A stretch of 64,000 nt of DNA from Coptis chinensis. Lineage: Eukaryota > Streptophyta > Magnoliopsida > Ranunculales > Ranunculaceae. Location of the stretch: contig CM027380.1 of NCBI GenBank assembly GCA_015680905.1, positions 108,114,501 through 108,178,500 of the forward strand, written 5' to 3'. The notes below the pieces were generated by a model. The model was not told the origin of the DNA. It did not search any database and saw nothing but the letters and a program-made list of their open reading frames with translations. Both the position numbers and the translations under genes were made by a program. Each line of letters starts with the position of its first letter. Positions within the stretch are counted from its first letter, which is position 1. Positions 22,439 through 34,627 of the stretch are shown here, in pieces.

Positions 22439-25400
22439 ATGGGCAAAAATAATTTAGAAAACATTGCATCCACTTCAAGTAAAAAAAGGTTTGATGAGAG
22501 TGATGAACATGAATCCTCCTCAGAAGAGGTTGGTGGTATCTTACAACTTAATTGTGATATTTTTGTTATTAATTAATCATTAGTCAGACTAAATTTTGTC
22601 TTAAATAGGAGGATTTAGAGATAGAACGAGAAATAGAGAACAAACTTGCTCATGTGTCATTTGAAGAGCTTCAGAAAGCACGTTCTAATGGTTTTCATGC
22701 TATGCATCAAAAGATTAAAGAAGAGAAAATGGGCGGTCGGGTTAATAAGAACAGGTACTTGTTTTTTTATCTCCTCATTGTGTAGATGATTTTTTAAACT
22801 CATATGCTTGTTTTTAATCATGGCGAAGGCCAATGGAGATCAGCAGCAAGAAGCCCGTTGGTCGGTTTAGAGAGGTGATTCAAGTGCCTAAACAGGTGAG
22901 TTGCAGTTTCTATTTTTTATTTTTTAATAATGGCCAGTGACTTGAAATTATGAAGAGTTTTGTTGTTGATTGTAACCAATGAGCTAGAACTACGGCAAAA
23001 TGACAGAGAAAAGTTTCTAACCATAGTGTTGACCATAGCCCAACTGCGTATCAAGCAGCATGCAGCATGATGTAGGATTACTAGCCCCTCTTTCTAACCA
23101 ACATGATGTGTGCTAAGGATTATTTTCAAAGGAAGTTTAATTAGAATTTAGAATATTTTGTATTTTGTATTTAGAGTTTAATATAGAAGTGTAGGTTTCT
23201 TGGTTATCAAGTATGGCTTATCTATATAAAGAGGTCATTGTAGTTTAGTTCATGAATTCAATTATCAATTATCAAACTATCAAATCTCCAAAACCTAATA
23301 TACTTTTGTCTCTCAACTTCTACAATTCTTCTATTCAATCTTCTTCCTCCTTAAATCAATCCTCCATTTTAAAGATCTCCGCATCTTTTCTTCTAAATCT
23401 CGTTTATTCTGCATCACAGCAAGTCTGTGATCAAATAAATTACTGACAGGATTGAGGAGCCGTAAAATGGTTTCAGCAGATACGTACCTATGTTTGCTCC
23501 ACGCTGCTCTGCTAAGAGCTTTAAGCTAATATTGTATATACTGAGGAGTTTAAAAAAATTAAAAGGAATGTTAGTAGTGAACTAGTGTGGTGTGTAAGAC
23601 TTGGAGTTGTATATTTATGTAGTAAAATATAATTTGAGTTTTACTATTAGTCTGATAATATGACATGTTTCTTTATTCAGGTGATACGTGATCCTCGCTT
23701 TGAATCATTATGTGGAAATCTTGATACTGATTGGTGAGCCTTTATCACTCTCTGATACTTGTTTGTTCTCGTAAATTTGTTATGCCCTGGACTTTTAAAC
23801 ATGTGTAGGATGTTAGAACTCTTTGGTTTATCCTTCTTCAATGCCATCACTCGTACTTTCTGGTCTGTCTGTTAGTTTTAATATGTTGGTTAGCTCGGTG
23901 TGATTAATTTTTTTTTGCTTTGCTTCATTGCCTGTTGTAGTAATTGTCAGAATCAGTGTGCTACAAGTCCTTTTCCCTTTGCTTGGTTCTTCTTTGGCGA
24001 GTTTCCCTCCTCACCTCGCTGATTTGTATATTGGTATCAAATCAAAAGATGGATGATAACCTAGTTATCATACTTTTCTTCTTCTTATAGTAAATTAGTA
24101 TATAGCCCATGCCCACGACAATGTTTCAAATTAGGCCAAAAGAACCCTAACCAACCGAATGATAAAAGCCTAGCCCACAAAGCAGCCATTGTTGACCAAA
24201 TCAACAATGATCCAGTACTATTTCAAACTAGAATTACTGCATAGCAATGGGGAAGTAAGCATAGGAAGGGTAGAAGATGAGAGGAGGAGGAAGATGAAGG
24301 AGGGAGATGAAGAGAAGGGTGGAGAACAAAGATAGTGAGAGGAGGAAGATGAAAAGAGAAGAGAGAAACTATAACAGTTTTTCATGTTTTAACAAGGTCC
24401 AAATAAACCTTGAGCAACACACAAGATTAGCTCAAAGTCAGAGAAAAATCAGGCATGAACATAAGCGATAGTCATGCATATCACCAATAGCTATAACCGA
24501 ACCCTTAATGAAAATAATCCAAACTTTGACATATGCTTCATATATTTAATTCAATCAATAATTTTTTACCCGACCACTTCCATAAATATATTTCCATGAA
24601 GACACATATATCAATAGAGAACCTTGGGGCACCACTAGTTACCCCGTGTTTAACAATCCAAACAATATCATTTAGTTAAAATTGTAATCTGTAAGCTTTT
24701 TAACCTATAGCTATATAAACAACTTTTCCCAAAATCCAAAGGTTCTAACATGAAACACTTCAAGCAAATAAAGCCTTGCCAATGCTCGACCATATAAACC
24801 CATGAAAACCAAAGTATCTTAATGTCCATAATATAAAATTTATAGTTGTGATATATGTATTATTCAAGATACTTCAAAACAAATAAAAATCATGCATCTA
24901 AACAGTTCAAATGCATTGACTCTCACACGGGTTACCATAAAAAATCTAAGTTTACCCACAAACCTATATCTAAAAAAAAAACTTGACAGCAGTATAACAA
25001 ACGTGACTTCGAGCAACTTAATATATATTCATCTCATAGATCCAAATAAACTAAGTCAATTGTTAATCCATAAAAAATTATAGACTACTCACTTTAAATT
25101 GAAAACCAAAACCAATTCCTAGAAGTGAATTTGAATTCTCGCACTTTGCTTCGTCGTCGACAACAACATGGTCACTTTTATCTTCTCCCACTTCTAAATG
25201 GCAACCTTCACCAATTTCGAGAGAGAAACCGAGAGAGGGAGTGAGACTTGCAGCGTGTGTGCGTTTTTTTCCTTTTTTCCCCAATCCTAATAAAGTGGCA
25301 AGGGTGGGAGATGAGAGGAGGAAGAAGATGAAGGAGGGAGAAGAAGAGAAGGGTGGAGGAAGATGAAAAGAGAATCTGGGGGGCACAGACAGGCAGCAAC

Positions 25401-28400
25401 CAAGAGTCATTTTGCACCCTCTAAAAAAAAACCAACTCAAAAACGTTCGCATACTCTCACTTGATTAACATTTTAAACTGCACATATCCTATACGACTTT
25501 GGATCTGCCATGTTATAACTTGTGAAAAACATTTGTAGTTGTTGGATGGGGCCTGCAGGCCCCACACCAAACCTTTTCGCCCCACACCAAACTTTTTTAT
25601 TAGATAGATAGTTAAAAAATTGATTGCTACTTTCTTGTGTGAACAATACTTGTTTGGAATCAGTACTTGATATATAATTTATTGTTTGGAATCATCACTG
25701 TCATTGTTTAATGCTATTAGTTAAATGTGGATATGAGAAATAATTAATGGTTGCTTGTATTGCTGGCAAAGGTACAAAACCTCAGTCTTAAGAAATTTGG
25801 TTTCTCAAAAACCAACATTGGTCATGGACATTTAGGATATTTTAGAAAATGCTGGTACCGCACCTCAGTCAGAGTGATACCTTCACTTGCAAGTTTCATC
25901 TCTTATTTGTTCCACTTCCATGTCCCTTGTTGTCACCGATTCAAGTATTCTGATTGGAAAGCTGTAAATATCAGATGATGCCCCTTCCTACCGCTCGAGC
26001 ATTGGTGCTCTTTTTCAAGAGGTTCACTCCCCTTGGTCTTTAAAACATATACTCCTTAGGGTTTATGATGTGGACATCTAGTCGAGTCCAAGCCCATGGA
26101 TCGAGCCCACTAGTTTAGCTGCTGTTTTATTATTATTAGTATAAATAAGGGCTCGCATTTAGGTTTAGGTTTGGGGTTAGTTGTGTTTGTGCTTATGAAC
26201 TATTGAGTGATTATGAATAAATGTGAGACTTTTAGAGTTTTATAAAGTGTAGATTTTGATTAAGTGTTGCTTTCGCCACTTCAATTTACATTATTTTGGT
26301 ATCGGAGCATATTGCTTTTTGGGAGATTTGTGCATAAACATTGTTCACGAAACACTGGTCACAACACCGTTCACCCAGGTTATTGCTCACCGCGAATCTA
26401 ATTTTATTCTTGCAAATTAAGATATGTCTACAACGTCAGAGATGAAGAATTCATGGAGAGCTCATGGATTCATATTAACCCCTAGAGTACGGGTTGCTCG
26501 ATTAGAAGAGTGGAGAGAAACCTTGATGCAAAACAGGTTTGATCGATTAGAAGAAGCGACTAGTCGACTTAGGGAGGCTATAGTGGAGCTTTTGCAGCCC
26601 AAACCCCCCATCGTTGGTAGAGCTTCTATAGCCCAACATAAAACACCGGATGACAACAAATGAAGCTGTTGTGTCATGTCTTGAGTGAGATAACAAACGA
26701 AATCTGCAAGTTCATCACCTTCCTTTGCAACAAAGACGTCCTGCTAACCAGATCTATAAAGGTCTTGTTCCTCCAATTCAGCAAGCACAAAGTGGTGGTT
26801 ATATTGATCATTTTCTAACCAATTTTGAGAAGGTTTTTGCTCGCAACCACAAAGCACTCCAACGCATACTTCATGACTTCTAGTATCCATTGTGTTTCAA
26901 GATAGGAGTACTAGCAACATTGTGGTGCCATGTTATTTGTTTGAGTCGATATTTGGGCAAGATTCGATGTCAAATTCCTCAGAACCACGGGAGGGTGACG
27001 TATACAAGTTTGAAGTTTGAAGAGCTTTTACATATTAGTGGGTTTTTATGTCAACAAGCTTGTGGTCAAGCTTCTTTAACCTGGAGATTGTGGTCAAGCT
27101 TCTTTAACTTGGAGAGTGTGATGTGGACATCTAGTCGAGTCCAAGCCCATGGGTCGTGAGCCACTAGTTTAGTTGCTGTTTTATTGTTATTAGTATAAAT
27201 AAGGGCTTGTATTTAGGTTTGGGGGTAGTTGTGTTTGTGTATATAAACTATTGATTGATTATTAATAAAGGTGAGACTTTTAGGGTTCTATAAAGTGTAG
27301 ATTTTGATTAAGTGTTGCTTCCGCCACTTCAAACTACATTAGTTTATATTGAGCTTTAAAAGTTAATGACTGAAGAAATGGAAGTACGCATTCTAAATTA
27401 CAAGGTCACTTATTGGTGACAGTAGGAAAAGTGAGATTTATTGCAAAACTGAAGGTCATAAATGCTACTATACTTCTTATCAGATCCCTCGTTTCAATCC
27501 TAGTAGTTATGTAGGAAGATAATCGATTGAGTATCTACATTTGTCCTAATGAGAAGGTCGAACACTACATTAATCTGATACTGGTTATGGGGATTTCTTC
27601 CAAATGCTAGGTCGTGTTGAAGCCATTATTTATTAAAATATATTCATTTGATACTGGTTATGGGTGTCTCTTGCATATGTTGGAATGGAGCCATTATTGT
27701 AACACCTGCTTATGGTGGTTTTTCTTAGGTTCAAGAGAAGATATAGCTTTATTTATGAGGCTGAACTTCCTGCTGAGAAAGAGGTTATATATATGATTTT
27801 AATGAATGAACAATGCGTACATCTTAACAATCTGTGTCTTTCTGTTGCCATTACTTTGCTAAAGCATGTTGCTTTTTTGGTTTTATTAGGAACTGAAGAA
27901 GTTATTAAAGAAATCAAATGACCCAGAAGTCATTGCTGACTTGAAGAATCGGTTATCTTCCATAGTAAGTTATCCTATAACCTAGAAAAGGCTCTATTGA
28001 AAATAATTCCTTCATTACTCATCAAAATTTCCCAATTTCCCAATTTTACATTTTTGTCTTCATTTGTTACTGTTTAGGATAAACAACTGAAAACAGGACC
28101 CTCAAAACACACTGCAGACAAAGCTATTGTGGCCGAGCATATGAGAAGTGAGAGAGAAGCAGCAAAAGAAGGGAAACACCTATATCATCTTAAGCAATGT
28201 ACACTCTCTCTCTCTCCTCCCCCTCCTCTCTCTCTCAACAAAGCCTGACTAAATTATTATCTTGCAGCGGAAATACGTAAGAGAGATCTTATGAAGAAAT
28301 TTAACAGTCTCAAGGTATGCTTTGGATTTCAATTTGTAGTTAATACTATTGAAAGCAGTGGAATTGTTGTTGTTCTTCTCTGAATTCCTTTTATGTTGCA

Positions 28401-28512
28401 AATTTTGCAGACAGCTGGAGCTGGTAAACTTGAAGCTTTCATTGAAAAGAAGCGAAGGAAAAATGCTTCTAAAGATCATCGCTATGTGCCTTACCGTAGG
28501 CCAACAATTTAA
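22439..28512 (+). CDS. RRP36: rRNA biogenesis protein RRP36 homolog
   Basis: Nucleolar protein needed for early cleavages of pre-18S rRNA in the small-subunit processome. Nine exons: 22439-22528, 22609-22754, 22829-22895, 23681-23733, 27729-27783, 27890-27964, 28078-28198, 28268-28314, 28411-28512. All phases agree and give 251 residues. The N-terminus is acidic and serine-rich (SDEHESSSEE). Then come SFEELQKARSNG, KKPVGRFREVIQ, the conserved RDPRFESLCG, ELKKLLKKSNDPE, a basic middle, and the C-terminal EAFIEKKRRKNASKDHRYVP with the typical YRRP end. Intron 3 may hold a solo LTR and intron 4 (23734-27728) holds an LTR element, yet splice sites are intact. Its start lies 0.5 kb behind the truncated RPB6, whose promoter it may use. 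Confidence 0.93.
23100..23455. mobile_element. Possible solo LTR in RRP36 intron 3
   Basis: The stretch has LTR character: a TATA box (CTATATAAAGAGG near 23220), a following CAATTATCAATTATCAAAC leader-like run and pyrimidine-rich text. Ends and target duplication could not be fixed. Confidence 0.35.
24245..25375. repeat. Duplicated GA-rich segments in RRP36 intron 4
   Basis: A purine-rich phrase (GATGAGAGGAGGAGGAAGAT then GAAGGAGGGAGATGAAGAGA) at about 24277-24365 recurs with changes at about 25308-25374. The two lie about 1.0 kb apart as direct repeats and may mark the ends of an unresolved insertion. Confidence 0.5.
25548..25563. repeat. Perfect 16-bp palindrome with PstI-type core
   Basis: GGGGCCTGCAGGCCCC is self-complementary. 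It is followed by two direct copies of GCCCCACACCAAAC in an otherwise AT-rich intron. Confidence 0.7.
26066..26293 (+). repeat. Left LTR
   Basis: It is 228 bp and pairs with 27119-27341. It contains a TATA-like TAGTATAAATAAGGGC near 26138-26153. Confidence 0.88.
27119..27341 (+). repeat. Right LTR
   Basis: It is 223 bp and matches the left LTR with several substitutions and small gaps, so the insertion is not very recent. A GGAGAG-rich tract just before it may serve as polypurine tract. Confidence 0.88.
28203..28238. repeat. (CT)n microsatellite in RRP36 intron 7
   Basis: A run of CT repeats interrupted by CCTCCCCCTCC lies just after the donor site at 28199. Confidence 0.8.
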
Positions 28513-31500
28513 TCAAAGTGAAGCCTTCTGTTATGATTAAGAACTTGGTCTGGATGAACGCCCCTGTGACCAGCGGTGTTTCTGTCCAGGATGGGTTTGG
28601 GAATTTTGAGGTAATGCATAGCTGAGTAGATTCGGTTTCAGGCATGGCAATCATGGAATAAATCTTCTTTGCATTTATTTTTCTGATGTGGCACGAAGGA
28701 TTCAGTTTAGTTCAACCTCTTGCTAATCAGATCTGTTATTTACTGCACCCCATAAGGCCATGGAAACTCAAGTATTCAGCCCAGGATTCTCTGTGATTTG
28801 GGCAAATTCAGAGTTTTGGTATTGCTCTAAAGTGGAGATATGCTTTTAGGCTTATCATGCACCTGGAGAGCATGAAAGTTCTTGATTTACAGAAGATGCG
28901 GAGATAGTAATGGTGGAACACAAAGTAGGAGCTCAGTATCACTAAACTATACGATGAGGGAAAAAAAAAAAAAAAAAAAAAAAAAAAACTGGTGGGAAGA
29001 ACCGATCAGTTGACCTCATCAAATGTAAAAGTCCATAGTCCCCAAACTACAATGATTCGTGCCCCATGGGCGATCCTAGCTGTTATGACTGGTGTTAAGA
29101 GTATATAGCACCAAACACAGACAAATAACTAGGGCCCAAAATGGATGGGTTCGGGTACTTTCTCGCTCAAAAAATCTTGCACCATCAGCCCAAATGTAAT
29201 CACAAATTTAGATTCGGGTTGGATATCGGATATCCATATTCATTAAAAACATACTAAAAAAAATACTATTTTAATGATTTTTATATATAATTTGGCTATA
29301 CTTTTCTGTATTCAAACCGTCTTTATAGTTCGTCCTTATCTATAGGGGCAGGCAAATGAACTTGTGAGAAGTGAGGAACTCTTACTTGATTAGTTTTCTT
29401 AATACAATCGCCTAATAGGGCCGGCAGATGAACTTGTTAGAAGTGAGGAATTCCGAATTGCACAAAATATTCAGTGGAATTTTAAAATTTTCTTACTGTA
29501 CAGAATTTTTAAAATTCGATAAAATATTTTGGTTTTTGAGAAACTTGGAATTCCGATCAAGAGTCTAAAAAACCTGAATTTCAGAATGGGTGTAGAATCA
29601 TAGCTAGTAATTTTCCGAAAAATTCGAAAAAATTGGATCGGATTGGATATAATTTAAAAATCCGATCCGAATAAAATTCGAATTTTTTGAATGATATGGT
29701 TTTGCCAATTTATTGAAAAATATAAACTCTCACTATAATTTCGAATTATTCGATTATTCATTCATTTTAAGGTTTTCCAAAAATAAAACAAAATAATTTG
29801 GCAAATTTTTGAATGATACGGTTTTAATTTCTTGAATTGGTTGGACCATTCACCGCCGCCTTAGTTGGAAAAAAAAAAATGTGTTAGTAATAGTAAGTAG
29901 AACCAAAAAAATTTGACATTTGTATTATTTTTTCATGAATAAAATTGCAAAAATAAAAATAAAAACGTTATATAATATATATCAAAATTTTAAATGTAAA
30001 ATATATAGCTGAATTTTAAAAAAGAATGCATTAAAGTTTTATACCGTTTTAAAACACTTTATGAATGAAAATATTTTTACCGTTAAACAAGCGATTTTAT
30101 TGGATGGACGAATATTTAAAAGATTTATTATTGTTGAAAATGTATGAATCAAAATAATTGAAAGTAAAGATCTTTGAACTTTTACCAAGATTCGAAATTT
30201 CTAGCGAAGAATATCATGGAATTTGAAATTCTGGAAATTCCAAAATTTTGAACAAAAAAAAGTACCACTAGTATGAGTCTGTATGCAACTGAATGGTGGA
30301 AAAATCTTTTTTGGTAAAGATCTGAATTGTTCATCACTCTTCAAGTTTGATAGCTCTTTTTATCCGTTTTTCAAAGTTACTACTTGCTGCGGCTAGTGCT
30401 AAAAGGTGGAATTATTCAATAACTCACCAATATTAATGGCTAAACTAGTGTGGAAACCAATATGTAAACAATGGCAACTACAGTTCCAACTGAAGAGCCA
30501 AGTCCAGCTTGCTAAACATTAATAGAGATTAGAGAGGACACTAACAAATACAAGCAACCCGTACTCCATCTCATTAATCTCATTACTAGGAAGTAGGAAC
30601 CGAAGAAATATAAAAGAATTGAAATATAATCATTAAAATATATTTTTATCATTTATGACATAGAAGAAGAACTCAGTGCATCTCAAAGTGGTAGTATTAT
30701 AGGTCAAAATCTTTAAATTTGAAAATTAGCTTACCACGAACATAGTTTCTGAACTCTTAGTTTTAAATCTAATTATGAGGAATTTAGTGATTTAGTTATT
30801 TATTTATTTATTTTTTTTTACTTTTTCAATTTGGTGTGGAAAAGGAAAAAAAAAAATGTCACATGACGTTTTTTTTTTTTCTCAATTCTTGTGCTTGTTT
30901 CTCTTCATAAGTTTTTAGCGCTACAAGGTATCGATCAATAATCGTTTGTTATACAATTTTTTTTTCTCTTCAAAGAATAATTTTTTCGACCAATTAAAGT
31001 TGGTCAAAATTAGTAACTAATCAATTTGAGATATCATTCCTAATTCTATCAATTGGCAACGTCTTGCCTTTTTCTGACTAACTATAGATGTATGAGTTTC
31101 TAGGGCTTTACAGACAATGAGGACATTGATTACTGTTGGTTAGTAATATAAATATGCCACCACATTGCATACTAATAAAAAGCAAGCAATCAATTTCATT
31201 CAATGCACTAGCCGTTCTTGTGAATTTTTGGTGTGGTTAGAACAATTAGACTAATGGCTGGTAAGCTAGTTTAGATGCATGAACCCCTTATATCAATTTT
31301 TTTTTTCTTGTAGTCCAATTGGAAAAATCACAATAGTATAATGGGAGATTAGTGTGATATCATAGTTCTTATCGTCTTATGTTAAAGCAGTCTATCTGCC
31401 ATATTGTTTTCTGTTTCACTTTGATGTAAGAATGTCCTCAACTTTATTCTGGTATGAGTTATAAGAACTGTATAGGCAACTTCTTGTATTATGCTACCTC

Positions 31501-32866
31501 AACTTTATTAGTTACTTCCTTACGTTGTCATATATTATCTCGTTTTACTTTCGTTTATTGTGAATTATGTTATATCATGTCGATATCGCATACATTTTCA
31601 TGTTAGTTAATATAATATTTGTTATTCTTAATATTTTATTCGTGCTTAATCTTAAAACAGTTTATAATACATTCTATTAATCATGGTATAAATCCTTGGT
31701 AGTATTAGTCACCGTTTATGTCTGCACAGTAAGTTACGACTGTTCTGGTACAAAAGGGATTTATTTGACGATGTTCTGTGTTTGGTGGCATTCTGTGCAT
31801 TTTCTATTGGGAACCTGCTTTCATGGTCTGAAGGTTAGTTGTAGATAATCTAGTGCAGTTTCATACCCAATTGACCTTGTACTAATCCAAGTTATACAAA
31901 AAAAGTTACGACTGTTTTAGTACAGAGAGGTCAGCCAGAATTTTTCTGACAAAGTTCTGTGTTTACAGCTAGGTTAAGTAAATTTCTAAGTCGGATTCAA
32001 GATTTTGAGTGTGAACAAACATTGTAGAGCTTGGAGTGTAGTTTCTGACCCATTTGGATTTGTGTCAATCCAACTTATATAGAGAAAGCTAGGATTGTTT
32101 CAATAGAGTGTGGTTAACCATAATTTTATTCTTGACTATATATATGTTGAACCGATTGATGAGTATTTTTCTTTACAATACGATGCCCGTTTGATTATTA
32201 TTTTAAAATTGTGGCATGGCATGTAATTATAAAAGTGTTACGAAGTATCTTTTGTTTTTGTGAATATGACTAACAAGTTTAACGAAAAAAAAAGAATATG
32301 ACTAACAAGTTGTGTATGTTGTTTTATGTCGGCAGGCAAACCCGAAAAGGAAAACCTATAAAGGTACGCCCATACCTAGGTTGTTGAAGTGGGTTGAAGT
32401 GCTCGGAGACTATATTGCTTGTGGTAACATGCTCGGAGACTATATTCCCCAGTTTTACTTTCCTTTCCACCAGTGTTCTAAAAAATGGGCTAGGCGGCTG
32501 ATTAATCATCCACTGTACTGTATAGCATCCTAATCGGTGCATAAAACGGTCGACCGATTAATCGGTATAAAACGGTTGATATTCTGTCTAGGCGGGGCTG
32601 GACCGTTTTTTAGTCTAAACTTTAGTTCGGCCCAATTCAATTATTAAGCCCAAATATTAGCCCAAAAATTTTAGGGCATCAAACTATGGAACTCCACCAA
32701 ACTGAATAAAAAACATATGTTCCAAACTCGCACCAGAAAAACTCCCACCCAAAAAAAAAAAAAACTCGCGCAGAAGATTCCCATTGGTAAGTAAACTTCT
32801 TCTTCTTTTTTTTCTTTATCTTCTTCCTTTTTTTTTCTTTTTCAAACTCTGTATATTAGTTCCTGG
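28513..32866. other. AT-rich intergenic DNA with decayed repeats
   Basis: No gene is seen. A run of 28 A bases at 28961-28988 may be the tail of a retroposed copy, but no source was recognised. A motif starting AGTTACGACTGTT recurs loosely at 31732, 31904 and 32098 (spacings 172 and 194 bp), indicating a decayed tandem repeat. Near 32530-32600, CGGTCGACCGATTAATCGG and flanking copies of ATCGGT form short palindromes. Confidence 0.5.
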
Positions 32867-34627
32867 ATGAGGATTGCTCCTGCTAATAATACAAAACACC
32901 ACAAGTACTACTTTACAACACTCATAACCACAAGTACTACTAACGATTATAAACATCACAATCACAATATTAATCTTCTTGTTGAAAATCTAATTAAAAG
33001 ATGTCAAACCAAGAACCAATTCTACCAGCTCCAGGCTCATTTCATCACCTCTGGTCTCTTCCGACATCCTTTTCCCGCCAGCCATATTTTAAAACTCTCT
33101 TCACATTTATCCATTCACATTGATCACACATTATTGATTTTTCAACACATCCGTTTACCCGATACCTTCTGCATCAATACTGTACTCAGAGCTTACTCTT
33201 CTTCTTCCCTTTCCCACCTCGTCGCTCCCTTATACTTTAACTTGCTTTCTAAATGTGCTTTTCGTCCCAATAGCTTCACATTCCCACCTTTACTCATTTC
33301 TTGTGCCAACTCACTTTCTACCCACGTTGGACTCATCTGTCATTCTCACGCCATTAAATTTGGTTACCACAATGTTGTTCCTGTTCACAATTCTTTGATT
33401 CATATGTATGCTTCTTTCGGTCTTATACATTCCGCGTCCCGTTTGTTTGATTCTATGTCTAATAGAGATTCCGTTTCTTGGAACTCAATTATTAATGGTT
33501 ATGTAAGAGTGGGCGATGTGGATACTGCACACCGGATTTTTGATCAAATGCCAATGAAAAATGTGGTTTCTTGGAACATTATGATATCTGGATATTTAAA
33601 CAAAGCACGCAACCCGGGATGTGGGTTGAAGTTGTTTCGCAAGATGATTAAGATGGGCATCAGAGGGACTGATACGACTTTTGTTGTTGTGCTTACTGCT
33701 TGCGGTCGATCGGCTAGGTTGAAGGAAGGTAAATCTGTTCATGGGTCGATGATCAAGAACGTTGGCAAGTCAAGTTTGATTATTAAAACAGCTTTGATAG
33801 ACATGTATAGTAAATGTAGGAGGGTGGATGCTGCGAGAAAAGTTTTCGACAGTATGTTAGTGAGAAATATTGTTTCTTGGAATGCAATGATATTGGGGTA
33901 TTGCATTCATGGCTGTCCAGATGATGGCATAAGTTTGTTTCATGAAATGACTGGAAGAATGCATTGCGATGATTATAGTGGTGGTAGAAAGGAAAGGAAA
34001 AGATCAAAGGCAACAGAGCAACTTGTTATCCCAGATGAGATTACTTTCATCGGTGTTTTATGTGCTTGTGCTCGTGGAGGATTGTTGTCGGATGGAAGAA
34101 GTTACTTCAACCAAATGTCATCTGTGTATAATTTAAAGCCCAAGTTTGCCCACTATTGGTGCATGGCGAATCTCTATTTTGGTGCTGGGCTCGTTCAAGA
34201 AGCAGAGGAAGTCTTGAGGAGCATGCCGGGGGATGAAGATGGTTCATCTGAGTCATCGGTGTGGAGCAGTTTACTTGGGTCATGTCGGTTCAGGGGTGAT
34301 ATAGAGTTGGGAGAGCGAATTGCAGTTCATTTGATTGAGCTTGAGCCACAGAATAGCTCCCACTATAGTTTGTTGTTGAATATCTATGCTGTAGCAGGTC
34401 GCTGGGAGGAGGCTGCAAAAGTGAAGACTGTAATGGAAGAAAATGGGATGGTAAAAACACTTGGTTGCAGTCTTGTTGATTTGAATGAAGTGGTTCATGA
34501 GTTTACAGTGGGAGACATTTCGCGGCCGGGAATGGATGTGGTCTACACTATGTTGGGTGAACTAGTGCGGAAGTTAAGGTTGTCAACAAGCGGGTTCACC
34601 GCCACCATCGCAAATTCCTGGAAGTAA
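32867..34627 (+). CDS. PLS-class PPR protein (E/E+ type)
   Basis: Intronless, 586 residues. PPR proteins of this class bind single sites in organelle RNA, usually for C-to-U editing or processing in mitochondria or chloroplasts. Repeats of the P, L and S kinds are visible: HNSLIHMYASFGLIHSASRL (about 178-197), SWNSIINGYVRVGDVDTAHR (about 205-224), SWNIMISGYLN, TALIDMYSKCRRVDAARKVF (about 308-327) and SWNAMILGYCIHG. A C-terminal E/E+ region follows (SVWSSLLGSCRFRGDIELGE, then HYSLLLNIYAVAGRWEEAAK, and a tail with VDLNEVVHEFTVGD). No DYW deaminase domain follows, so an editing role would need a partner. One loop (about 365-385, KERKRSK) is longer than usual. The His- and Ser-rich start could be an organelle transit peptide. 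It resembles Arabidopsis At3g51320, from memory only. Confidence 0.9.
   Translation: MRIAPANNTKHHKYYFTTLITTSTTNDYKHHNHNINLLVENLIKRCQTKNQFYQLQAHFITSGLFRHPFPASHILKLSSHLSIHIDHTLLIFQHIRLPDTFCINTVLRAYSSSSLSHLVAPLYFNLLSKCAFRPNSFTFPPLLISCANSLSTHVGLICHSHAIKFGYHNVVPVHNSLIHMYASFGLIHSASRLFDSMSNRDSVSWNSIINGYVRVGDVDTAHRIFDQMPMKNVVSWNIMISGYLNKARNPGCGLKLFRKMIKMGIRGTDTTFVVVLTACGRSARLKEGKSVHGSMIKNVGKSSLIIKTALIDMYSKCRRVDAARKVFDSMLVRNIVSWNAMILGYCIHGCPDDGISLFHEMTGRMHCDDYSGGRKERKRSKATEQLVIPDEITFIGVLCACARGGLLSDGRSYFNQMSSVYNLKPKFAHYWCMANLYFGAGLVQEAEEVLRSMPGDEDGSSESSVWSSLLGSCRFRGDIELGERIAVHLIELEPQNSSHYSLLLNIYAVAGRWEEAAKVKTVMEENGMVKTLGCSLVDLNEVVHEFTVGDISRPGMDVVYTMLGELVRKLRLSTSGFTATIANSWK

Larger units (their letters stand above)
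26066..27341 (+). mobile_element. Short LTR retroelement (TRIM/decayed copia)
   Basis: Two LTRs, 26066-26293 and 27119-27341, both begin TGATGTGGACATCTAGTCGA and end ACATTA. They are flanked by a perfect 5-bp target duplication, GTTTA (26061-26065 and 27342-27346). A primer binding site TGGTATCGGAGC, complementary in type to initiator-Met tRNA, starts three bases after the left LTR. The 825-bp interior has an open frame at 26424-26663 with gag-like coiled text (RLEEATSRLREAIVELLQ) and further decayed frames. No polymerase is present, so movement would need an autonomous partner. It lies inside RRP36 intron 4, in the same orientation. Confidence 0.88.

Noticed and set aside
25078..25452. Minus-strand 124-codon protein
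   Set aside because: It translates a GA/CT-rich repeat inside RRP36 intron 4 that recurs at 24.3 kb.
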